Origin: JBFGCM01 sp041581135
Lineage (GTDB): Bacteria; Actinomycetota; Acidimicrobiia; Spongiisociales; UBA5794
Direction of reading: 5' to 3'
Assembly: GCA_041581135.1 (NCBI GenBank)
Contig: JBFGCM010000101.1
Span: forward strand, 1 to 12,337
DNA length: 12,337 nt
Shown here in pieces: positions 1 through 5,795 of the stretch. Position 1 is the stretch's first letter, and every line of letters begins with the position of its first letter. Position numbers and translations under genes: made by a program. Under the pieces are notes generated by a model. It ran no database searches. It was given only the letters and a program-made list of their open reading frames with translations, and was not told the DNA's origin.

Positions 1-623
1 GCGTCGGCGCGTCGCCGGCGCTCCATGCGCAACTTCTCGGCGCTGCGGGCCGCCTCGGCCACTGCGGCGTCCAGCCGGCGCCGGGCGTCGGCGAGCTCTG
101 CCTCCAGCGCCGCCACACGCCCCGACGGATCGGGCGCCGCGGCACGAGCTGCGTCGAGGGCGCGCCGTTTCACCTCGGCCACATCCTGCTTTGCCTGCTG
201 CCGCGCCGCTCGAGCGTCCTCCGCCGCGGCACGAGCCTTCTGCTTGGCGACCTCGTAGCGGGACTGGAGTCGGCTCAGCTTCGCCTGGGCCGTGTCCAGC
301 GCCCGCTGAGATGCTTCGGCCTCCACGGCGATTGCGGCCTCCGCCACCGTGACGGTCCAGCCGGGTTCCCTGGCGAGGAACGCCGCGGCCACCGCCTCGT
401 CGCCCGCGAGGTGTTCGCGCGCTGCCTCCCGGAGCCACTCGTGGGCATCGAGCGCCGTGATGAGCTGTTCGAGCAGCGGCGGAGGGAGCCTCGGACCGGT
501 GGAGGCGACGACCGGGCGGAGCTTGTGAGGCACGTCATCGGCGTCCAGGTCGGCCAAGGCCGCACGCGCCGCTTTCACCGCCGACGCCAGGACCGACACC
601 ATCGCCTCAGGAACGGCGGGCAT
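1..623 (-). CDS. Partial coiled-coil protein, probable N-terminal part of an NYN-domain (YacP-like) protein
   Basis: Reading from ATG at 623 to the left edge gives 207 uninterrupted codons; the C-terminal part lies outside the window. Residues 1-75 form a compact helical head with the segments DVPHKLRPVVAS (30-41), LPPPLLEQLITALD (46-59) and HEWLREAAREHL (61-72). Residues 92-207 are extremely Ala/Glu/Arg/Gln-rich with heptad character, broken once by APDPSG (163-168), so a long two-part coiled coil is predicted. The head plus coiled coil resembles the N-terminal half of actinobacterial proteins that carry a C-terminal NYN (PIN-like RNase) domain. That domain is not visible here, so the name is an inference from pattern alone. 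The gene is divergent from ilvB. No clear Shine-Dalgarno precedes the ATG, and an in-frame TTG lies a few codons upstream. Other coiled-coil families remain possible. Confidence 0.5.
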   Translation of the reverse strand, partial: MPAVPEAMVSVLASAVKAARAALADLDADDVPHKLRPVVASTGPRLPPPLLEQLITALDAHEWLREAAREHLAGDEAVAAAFLAREPGWTVTVAEAAIAVEAEASQRALDTAQAKLSRLQSRYEVAKQKARAAAEDARAARQQAKQDVAEVKRRALDAARAAAPDPSGRVAALEAELADARRRLDAAVAEAARSAEKLRMERRRRAD

Positions 624-637
624 GCGTATCCCGGAGA

Positions 638-666
638 TTGACAATCCACCACATCAGACGCATACT
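638..666 (+). promoter_or_regulatory. Housekeeping-type promoter of the ilvB operon
   Basis: A perfect -35 hexamer TTGACA (638-643) is followed after a 17-bp spacer by CATACT (661-666), which matches TATAAT at four of six positions including A2 and T6. Initiation is expected around 671-676, at or just before the ATG of the leader peptide, so the leader would be translated from a leaderless or nearly leaderless mRNA. The -35 lies only 15 bp from the start codon of the divergent gene on the minus strand. Confidence 0.75.
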
Positions 667-675
667 CTCGACCCC

Positions 676-711
676 ATGCTGGCTCTCGGCACCATCCTCG
701 TACTTACCTAG
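676..711 (+). CDS. ilvB leader peptide (attenuator peptide)
   Basis: An 11-codon reading frame, MLALGTILVLT, ends at TAG (709-711). Four Leu, one Ile and one Val codon make up six of the eleven, with Ile-Leu-Val-Leu consecutive (694-705). It sits between a strong promoter and an intrinsic terminator ahead of acetolactate synthase, the arrangement known for ilv attenuators in enterobacteria and for ilvBNC in Corynebacterium. There is no Shine-Dalgarno. The ATG lies 9 nt after the -10 box, so initiation on a leaderless transcript is likely. Its role would be to make ribosomes stall when charged Leu-, Ile- or Val-tRNA is scarce. It is too short for normal gene callers. Confidence 0.8.
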   Translation: MLALGTILVLT

Positions 712-744
712 GCGCATACGGACCGCCACCACCTCGTATGCGCC
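711..744 (+). promoter_or_regulatory. Leader hairpin of the ilvB attenuator
   Basis: A perfect 10-bp stem: GGCGCATACG (711-720) pairs with CGTATGCGCC (735-744) around a 14-nt loop. The 5' arm begins at the last base of the leader-peptide stop codon, so a ribosome terminating there covers the arm, while one stalled at the Ile-Leu-Val-Leu codons would leave most of it free. It ends 2 nt before the terminator stem. Loop bases ACCT (731-734) could pair with AGGT (762-765) in the terminator's 3' arm as a short pseudoknot; this is a possibility only. Confidence 0.7.
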
Positions 745-746
745 CG

Positions 747-770
747 ACCTCCCGCTCCGGGAGGTTTTTT
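747..770 (+). terminator. Intrinsic terminator of the ilvB attenuator
   Basis: ACCTCCCG (747-754) pairs perfectly with CGGGAGGT (758-765) around the 3-nt loop CTC, followed immediately by a run of six T (765-770). It lies 80 bp before the ilvB start and after a BCAA-codon leader peptide, so it is read as the attenuator's terminator rather than the end of an upstream gene; the upstream gene points the other way. Confidence 0.88.
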
Positions 771-850
771 CGTACCTCTACCAGACTGGCACACTTCCCC
801 TCACGACACCGACGAATCAACACACCAACTCCGGCACCCGGGAGAAGACG

Positions 851-2563
851 ATGGCTGAACGACTCAGCGGCGCACAAGCGCTCATCCGGTCCCTCGAGAA
901 CGAGGGCGTCGAAGTCGTGTTCGGCGTACCGGGAGGGGCCATCCTGCCCGCCTACGATCCCATCCTGGACTCCCCCATCCGCCACGTGCTGGCGCGCCAT
1001 GAACAGGGGGCGGGCCACATGGCATCGGGATATGCGCATGCAACGGGGCGGGTCGGTGTGTGTATCGCCACGTCGGGGCCCGGAGCCACCAACCTCATCA
1101 CTCCCCTCCAGGATGCGCACATGGACTCCAGTCCCGTCGTGGCCATCACGGGGCAGGTGGCGACCCACGCCATCGGGAACGACGCGTTCCAAGAAGCCCA
1201 CACCTGGGGCATCTCGATGCCGTGCACCAAGCACAACTACCTGGTCACCGACGGCAACGACATCCCCGACGTGATCCGCGAGGCCTTCCATCTCGCCTCC
1301 ACCGGCCGGCCCGGCCCGGTGCTGGTCGACCTCCCCAAGAACATCCTCGCCGCCGAGATGGACTGGCATCGACCAGGGCAGTCCCATCTCCCCGGCTACA
1401 AGCCGTCGATCAAAGGGCACCCACTGCAGGTGCGTGCGGCCATGGATCTCATCTCGGATTCAGAGCGCCCCGTGATCTACGCCGGCGGCGGAATCATCCG
1501 CGCCGATGCCACCGACGAGTTGCGGCAGTTCGCGGAGCGTGTCAACGCGCCCGTGGTGACCACCTTGATGGCCCGCGGCGCCATTCCGGATTCCCATGAG
1601 CTCACCCTGGGGATGCCGGGCATGCACGGCAACTACACCGCCATCACCTCGATGCAGAGAGCCGACCTGCTCGTCGCCATCGGCGCCCGGTTCGACGACC
1701 GGGTCACCGGTGACCCGGGGACGTTCGCTCCGCTGGCCAAGATCATCCACGCCGACGTCGATCCCGCCGAAATCGGCAAGGTGCGCACCCCGGATGTGCC
1801 CATCGTCGGTGATGCCAAGGCGATCCTCAACCAACTCATCGCCGAGTTCGACAAGCGCGGTGCGGTGGCCGCCCCCCGCCGGCAGTGGTTCGACACGATT
1901 CGTGCCTGGCAGGCCGAGCATCCGCTGGCCTACGACCAGGACGCCGACGGACCCATCAAGCAGCAGTACGTCATCGAGGAGATCAACCGGCTCACCGGAG
2001 GTGACGCGATCGTGGTGGCAGGCGTCGGCCAGCATCAGATGTGGGCGTCGCAGTTCTGGAAGTTCGAGCGGCCCCGCACCTGGATCAACTCAGGAGGGCT
2101 CGGCACCATGGGGTATGCCGTGCCGGCGGCGGTGGGGGCCAAGGCGGGGATGCCGGATGAGATCGTGTTCGCCATCGACGGCGACGGCTGCTTCCAGATG
2201 ACCCTCCAAGAGCTGATCACCGCTGCGGTGGAGAAGATCCCCGTGAAGATCGCTGTGATGAACAACACCAATCTGGGCATGGTGCGGCAGTGGCAGAAGC
2301 TGTTCTACGGCGAGCGGTACTCGGCCATCGACCTCACCGACCACACGCCCGACTACGTCAAGCTGGCAGAGGCGATGGGGTGCGTCGGTCTCCGAGCCGA
2401 GACGCCGGCGGAGGTGGCGCCGGCAATCGAGAAGGCGCTGGCGGTGGACGACCAGCCGGTGGTCGTGGAGTTCAAGTGCGACCCCGAGGAGATGGTGTTC
2501 CCGATGATCCCCGCCGGCGGCTCCAACGACAACGTGGTGCTCGGCCCGGAGGACTTGGCATGA
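851..2563 (+). CDS. ilvB: Acetolactate synthase, large (catalytic) subunit
   Basis: The cytoplasmic ThDP/FAD enzyme joins two pyruvates to 2-acetolactate, or pyruvate plus 2-oxobutyrate to 2-aceto-2-hydroxybutyrate, the first common step of Val/Leu/Ile synthesis. The 570-aa product is the usual family length. The N-terminal ThDP domain has FGVPGGAILP (24-33) and the cofactor-activating Glu51 in RHEQ. TSGPGATN follows, then a central FAD-type domain with GARFDDRVTG. The C-terminal ThDP domain has the Mg/ThDP motif GDG (444-446) ending in NN (471-472), followed by LGMVRQWQ. ATG 851 is chosen because of GGGAG (840-844), the MAERLSGAQAL start and homology. Extending in frame to TTG 638 would translate the promoter, leader and terminator. 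The gene overlaps ilvN by ATGA. Expression should be set by the upstream attenuator. Confidence 0.97.
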   Translation: MAERLSGAQALIRSLENEGVEVVFGVPGGAILPAYDPILDSPIRHVLARHEQGAGHMASGYAHATGRVGVCIATSGPGATNLITPLQDAHMDSSPVVAITGQVATHAIGNDAFQEAHTWGISMPCTKHNYLVTDGNDIPDVIREAFHLASTGRPGPVLVDLPKNILAAEMDWHRPGQSHLPGYKPSIKGHPLQVRAAMDLISDSERPVIYAGGGIIRADATDELRQFAERVNAPVVTTLMARGAIPDSHELTLGMPGMHGNYTAITSMQRADLLVAIGARFDDRVTGDPGTFAPLAKIIHADVDPAEIGKVRTPDVPIVGDAKAILNQLIAEFDKRGAVAAPRRQWFDTIRAWQAEHPLAYDQDADGPIKQQYVIEEINRLTGGDAIVVAGVGQHQMWASQFWKFERPRTWINSGGLGTMGYAVPAAVGAKAGMPDEIVFAIDGDGCFQMTLQELITAAVEKIPVKIAVMNNTNLGMVRQWQKLFYGERYSAIDLTDHTPDYVKLAEAMGCVGLRAETPAEVAPAIEKALAVDDQPVVVEFKCDPEEMVFPMIPAGGSNDNVVLGPEDLA

Positions 2564-3060
2564 ACCACATCATCTCGGTCCTCGTCGAGAACAAGCCGGG
2601 CGTGCTGGCGAGGGTGTCGTCGATGTTCGCCCGGCGCGGCTTCAACATCCATTCCCTCGCCGTGGGACCAACCGTCGATCCAACGCTGTCGCGCATGACC
2701 GTGGTGGTCGACGGACCCGAGATGGAGCAGATCATCAAGCAGCTGTACAAGCTGGTCAACACCGTCAAGGTCACTGAGCACGCCCCCGGGGCCGCCATCG
2801 AGCGCGAGATCATGCTCGTGCGGATCTCGGCACCCGCCGAGCAGCGGCCCCAGATCGTCGAGGCGGCTGCGCTGTTCGAGGCGAAGCCCACCGACATGTC
2901 CGGCGACGAGATCATGTTCGAGGTGTCGGGTACTCCGGACCGGCTCCGCACCTTCCTCGAGATGATGCACCCCTACGGGGTGATCGATCTGGTGAAGTCT
3001 GGTCGCATCGCACTCCCCAAGTCCGGTGCCCGGCGTCAACGCGCCAAGGTGGCGTCGTGA
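2560..3060 (+). CDS. ilvN: Acetolactate synthase, small (regulatory) subunit
   Basis: This ACT-domain partner of IlvB stimulates the catalytic subunit and confers feedback inhibition, typically by valine. The 166-aa product is the usual length for the single-unit bacterial form. The first ACT domain (about 1-75) contains NKPGVLARVSSMFARRGFNI (11-30), the typical effector-site loop and helix. The C-terminal ALS domain (about 85-158) ends in MMHPYGVIDLVKSGRIAL. The start ATG overlaps the ilvB stop (ATGA), with GGAGG at 2548-2552 giving 7-nt spacing. The stop codon in turn overlaps a GTG that opens a Leu-rich leader frame before leuA. ilvC, a common next gene, is absent here. Confidence 0.96.
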   Translation: MNHIISVLVENKPGVLARVSSMFARRGFNIHSLAVGPTVDPTLSRMTVVVDGPEMEQIIKQLYKLVNTVKVTEHAPGAAIEREIMLVRISAPAEQRPQIVEAAALFEAKPTDMSGDEIMFEVSGTPDRLRTFLEMMHPYGVIDLVKSGRIALPKSGARRQRAKVAS

Positions 3061-3110
3061 AGCTCGGCCTCGCTCGCCTCCTCCTTATGCGGCCGGGCGG
3101 CTCGGCGTGA
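3057..3110 (+). CDS. Putative leuA leader peptide (Leu-rich, 17 codons)
   Basis: A short frame opens with GTG at 3057, overlapping the ilvN stop as GTGA, and reads MKLGLARLLLMRPGGSA (GTG taken as fMet) to TGA at 3108-3110. Five of its first ten codons are Leu (CTC 3063, CTC 3069, CTC 3078, CTC 3081, CTT 3084), three of them consecutive. A Shine-Dalgarno-like AAGGTGG (3046-3052) lies 4 nt upstream inside ilvN. It sits directly before leuA, whose product is leucine-specific, and contains no Val or Ile codon. This fits a leucine-sensing leader peptide translated by ribosomes coupled from ilvN. Leu-codon leaders before leu genes are well established as a class; this individual one is inferred. 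Confidence 0.62.
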   Translation: MKLGLARLLLMRPGGSA

Positions 3111-3155
3111 GCTGACCCGGCAGCCCAGTCCAGCCCGCGCCGCCCCCCCGAGGAG
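3078..3155 (+). promoter_or_regulatory. Possible leucine-responsive translational switch for leuA (anti-SD/SD pair)
   Basis: The leuA Shine-Dalgarno GAGGAG (3150-3155) is exactly complementary to the two consecutive Leu codons CTCCTC (3078-3083); CTCCTT (3081-3086) also fits with one G-U pair. A second GC-rich stem, GGGCGGC (3095-3101) with GCCGCCC (3139-3145), can form between them, and GCTG/CAGC (3111-3114/3121-3124) is nested inside. There is no T-run, so control would act on translation rather than termination. A ribosome stalled on the Leu codons would mask the anti-SD and leave the leuA ribosome site free. Confidence 0.42.
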
Positions 3156-3165
3156 CCCACCAACC

Positions 3166-4677
3166 ATGTCAGACCGCCTCATCATCTTCGACACCACTCT
3201 GCGCGACGGGGAACAGGCCCCCGGCATCGCGCTCTCCCCATCCGACAAGGTCGCCATCGCCCACCAGCTCGCCAGGTTGAAGGTCGACGTCATCGAGGCC
3301 GGATTCGCCGCCTCATCGCCCGGCGACTTCGAGTCGGTGAGCCGCATCGCCAACGAGGTCGACGGACCGGTGATCGCCAGCCTGGCCCGAACGGTGGCCG
3401 ACGACATCGACCAGGCGGCCGACGCCCTCAAGAGCGCCTCCCGGAGCCGCATCCACGTGTTCATCTCGACGTCTCCCATCCACATGGAGCAGATGCTGCG
3501 CATGACGCCCGACGAGGTCATGGCTTCGGTGGTAGAAGGCGTGACGCGGGCGCGGCGCTACTGCGACGACGTGGAGTTCTCGCCTCAAGATGCCACGCGT
3601 TCCGACAAGGACTTCGTGATCGCCACCTGCCGTGCCGCCGTCGAGGCCGGCGCCACCACCATCAACATCCCGGACACGGTCGGGTATGCCACTCCCAAGG
3701 ACTTCGTGGATCTGATGACCCACGTCTACCGCGAGGTACGCGGCGACCGGGAAGACGTCATCATCTCGACGCATTGCCACAACGATCTCGGCCTCGCCGT
3801 GGCCAACTCGCTGTCGGCGATCCAGGCGGGCGCGCGCCAGATCGAAGGCGCCATCAACGGCATCGGCGAACGTGCCGGGAACACGAGCACCGAAGAGGTC
3901 ATCATGGCCGTCAGGACCCGCCAGGACTACTTCGGCGTCGAGATCGGGGCCGACACCAAGGAGATCTTCGAGACCAGCCGCCTCGTGTCGCGGCTCACCG
4001 GGTACCCCGTGCAGTACAACAAGGCGGTGGTCGGGCGCAATGCCTTCGCCCACGAGTCGGGCATCCACCAGCACGGAGTGCTCCGCTCTCGGGAGACCTA
4101 CGAGATCATGGACGCCGCATCGGTGGGGCAGGAGAGCCGCATCATCCTGGGCAAGCATTCGGGGCGGGCCGCCTTCGCCGACGCCCTCGCCCGCCTCGAC
4201 GTCACGCTGGAGGACGATGACTTCCAGCGGGCCTTCGACCGGTTCAAGGATCTCGCCGATCGCAAGGGCGAGATCACCGAGGAGGGCCTGCTCGCCATCG
4301 TCGAAGCGGAGTCCAGCACCCCACAGGAGATGTTCGTGTTCGAGTCGATCCACGTGAGCGGGGGCACCCAAGAGACACCGGTGGCACAGGTGTCGCTGAC
4401 CCGCGGCGACGACCACATCACCGACTCCGCCAGCGGCGACGGAATGGTGGATGCCACCTTCGGCGCTCTCATGCGGGCGATGAACATCGAGGGCGTGACG
4501 CTCGTCGACTACCGAGTCAACCCGGTCACGCCCGGCGCAGACGCCATGGCGTCGGTCGACGTGGTCGTGCGGCATGGCGCCGACACCTACTCGGGCCGCA
4601 GCGTGTCCACCGATGTGGTCGAGGGATCGGCGCGGGCCTTCGTCCACGCGCTCAACAAGATCCTCACCGAGTCGTGA
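3166..4677 (+). CDS. leuA: 2-Isopropylmalate synthase
   Basis: Condenses acetyl-CoA with 2-oxoisovalerate to 2-isopropylmalate, the committed step of leucine synthesis; cytoplasmic and normally leucine-inhibited. The 503-aa product is typical of the shorter bacterial form. The N-terminal DRE-TIM barrel (about 1-270) shows DTTLRDGEQAPG (9-20), with catalytic/metal residues Arg13 and Asp14, and the metal-binding HCHNDLG with His203 and His205. NGIGERAGNTSTEEV follows, then the linker motif HESGIHQHGVL and LGKHSGR. The C-terminal LeuA regulatory (dimer) domain fills about 370-503 and is the site of leucine feedback in the family. The start ATG follows GAGGAG by 10 nt. leuB follows after 16 nt. 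Citramalate synthase is the main alternative, but operon context favours LeuA. Confidence 0.94.
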   Translation: MSDRLIIFDTTLRDGEQAPGIALSPSDKVAIAHQLARLKVDVIEAGFAASSPGDFESVSRIANEVDGPVIASLARTVADDIDQAADALKSASRSRIHVFISTSPIHMEQMLRMTPDEVMASVVEGVTRARRYCDDVEFSPQDATRSDKDFVIATCRAAVEAGATTINIPDTVGYATPKDFVDLMTHVYREVRGDREDVIISTHCHNDLGLAVANSLSAIQAGARQIEGAINGIGERAGNTSTEEVIMAVRTRQDYFGVEIGADTKEIFETSRLVSRLTGYPVQYNKAVVGRNAFAHESGIHQHGVLRSRETYEIMDAASVGQESRIILGKHSGRAAFADALARLDVTLEDDDFQRAFDRFKDLADRKGEITEEGLLAIVEAESSTPQEMFVFESIHVSGGTQETPVAQVSLTRGDDHITDSASGDGMVDATFGALMRAMNIEGVTLVDYRVNPVTPGADAMASVDVVVRHGADTYSGRSVSTDVVEGSARAFVHALNKILTES

Positions 4678-4693
4678 CCCGGGTGGCCGGTTG

Positions 4694-5755
4694 ATGGATG
4701 CGACATTCGTCATCCTGGGGGGCGACGGGATCGGCCCCGAGGTCACCGCCGAAGCGAGCAAGGTGCTCGCCGCCGTCGCCACCGCCAACGGTCATTCGTT
4801 CCGCTTCGAGGAGCACCTCATAGGCGGCATCGCCATCGACGAGACCGGCGACCCGCTTCCGGAGTCGACGCTCGCCGCATGCCGGAACGCCGACGCCGTC
4901 CTGTTGGGCGCCGTCGGCGGGCCCACGTGGGACGATCCCTCGGCGAAGACGCGCCCCGAGGCCGGATTGCTCCGCATCCGAGCAGAACTGGGCCTGTTCG
5001 CCAACCTGCGGCCGGTGCGGGCCCATCCCGACCTGCTGACGGCATCGCCGCTGCGCGCCGAGATCGTCGACGGGGTCGACATCCTGTTCGTGCGAGAGCT
5101 GACGGGTGGGATCTACTTCGGCGAGAAGGGCAGCAGCGACGATCGGGCGTACGACGTGATGGCGTATTCGGTACCGGAGGTCGAGCGCATCGTGCGGCTG
5201 GCCGCTCGGGCGGCCCGGGAGCGCTCCGGGCACCTCACCTCGGTCGACAAGGCCAACGTCCTCGAGTCGTCCCGCCTGTGGCGACGCGTGGCACAGCGCG
5301 TCGTCACCGACGAGTTCCCCGACCTGACCTACGACGTGGTGCTCGTCGACGCCATGGCGATGCACCTCATCGCCAGGCCGAAGGACTTCGACGTCGTGGT
5401 GACGTCCAACATGTTCGGCGACATCCTCACCGACGAAGCTTCCATGCTTCCCGGCTCGATGGGGCTGCTGCCTTCTGCGTCGCTCGGCGCGGCGCCGCCC
5501 GGGCTGTACGAGCCAATCCATGGCTCGGCGCCCGACATCGCCGGGACCGGGACGGCCAACCCACTGGCGAGCATCCTGTCGGCGGCGATGGCGCTGCGCC
5601 ACAGCCTGGCCCTGGAGACCGAGGCGGCTGCGGTCGAATCCGCCGTGGCGGACGTGTTGGATGCGGGCCTGCGCACGGCCGACATCGCCCGGGACACCTC
5701 CGCCGTGGGTACCTCCGCCATGGGCGACGCCGTCGCCGAACTGATCGCCGGGTGA
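4694..5755 (+). CDS. leuB: 3-Isopropylmalate dehydrogenase
   Basis: Oxidatively decarboxylates 3-isopropylmalate with NAD+ to 2-oxoisocaproate, the direct keto-acid precursor of leucine. The 353-aa product is the usual size. Visible motifs are GGDGIGPEV near the N-terminus, GAVGGPTW, RPEAGLLRIRAELGLFANLRP with the substrate arginines, RELTGGIYFG, SVDKANVLESSRLWR with catalytic Lys186, and the metal aspartates Asp219, Asp243 and Asp247 in VDAMAMHL and MFGDILTDE. EPIHGSAPDIAGTGTANP forms the NAD-binding loop; HGSAPDIAG is typical of NAD-dependent IPMDH rather than NADP isocitrate dehydrogenase. ATG 4694 is chosen by homology and GGGTGG (4680-4685). leuC and leuD, needed for the intervening isomerisation, are not in the window. 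Confidence 0.96.
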   Translation: MDATFVILGGDGIGPEVTAEASKVLAAVATANGHSFRFEEHLIGGIAIDETGDPLPESTLAACRNADAVLLGAVGGPTWDDPSAKTRPEAGLLRIRAELGLFANLRPVRAHPDLLTASPLRAEIVDGVDILFVRELTGGIYFGEKGSSDDRAYDVMAYSVPEVERIVRLAARAARERSGHLTSVDKANVLESSRLWRRVAQRVVTDEFPDLTYDVVLVDAMAMHLIARPKDFDVVVTSNMFGDILTDEASMLPGSMGLLPSASLGAAPPGLYEPIHGSAPDIAGTGTANPLASILSAAMALRHSLALETEAAAVESAVADVLDAGLRTADIARDTSAVGTSAMGDAVAELIAG

Positions 5756-5782
5756 GCCGGCGACCAATCTCGGAGCCACCGC

Positions 5783-5788
5783 TAGCGT
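5783..5788 (+). promoter_or_regulatory. Candidate -10 box for a leaderless M1 peptidase transcript
   Basis: TAGCGT fits the actinobacterial TAnnnT -10 pattern and ends 7 nt before the GTG at 5796, the spacing expected if transcription begins at the start codon. No Shine-Dalgarno lies within 15 nt of that GTG. The -35 region is weak. The same element, CTAGCnTCGCT, recurs before gnd. Confidence 0.45.
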
Positions 5789-5795
5789 CGCTTCC

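Noticed and set aside
1..620. Short open frames at 25-258, 275-565 and 411-641
   Set aside because: They are shadow frames of the continuous minus-strand frame 623-1, which has consistent coiled-coil composition and no stops.
638..850. N-terminal extension of IlvB to an in-frame TTG at 638
   Set aside because: The extra 71 codons would translate the -35 box, leader-peptide region, hairpin and terminator, and they look nothing like IlvB. ATG 851 has a good ribosome site and matches the family start.
624..850. T-box or other riboswitch before ilvB
   Set aside because: There is no T-box consensus or specifier-loop arrangement; the BCAA-codon peptide and simple terminator explain the region better.
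3087..3110. Seven-codon ATG frame before leuA as a separate leader
   Set aside because: It is in frame with, and inside, the longer GTG-initiated Leu-rich frame. It has no Leu codons and no ribosome site.
3313..4788. Long 491-codon open frame on the minus strand opposite leuA
   Set aside because: It is a high-GC antisense shadow of leuA. Composition is Gly/Val/Arg/His/Asp-biased with no recognisable domain, and leuA is unambiguous.
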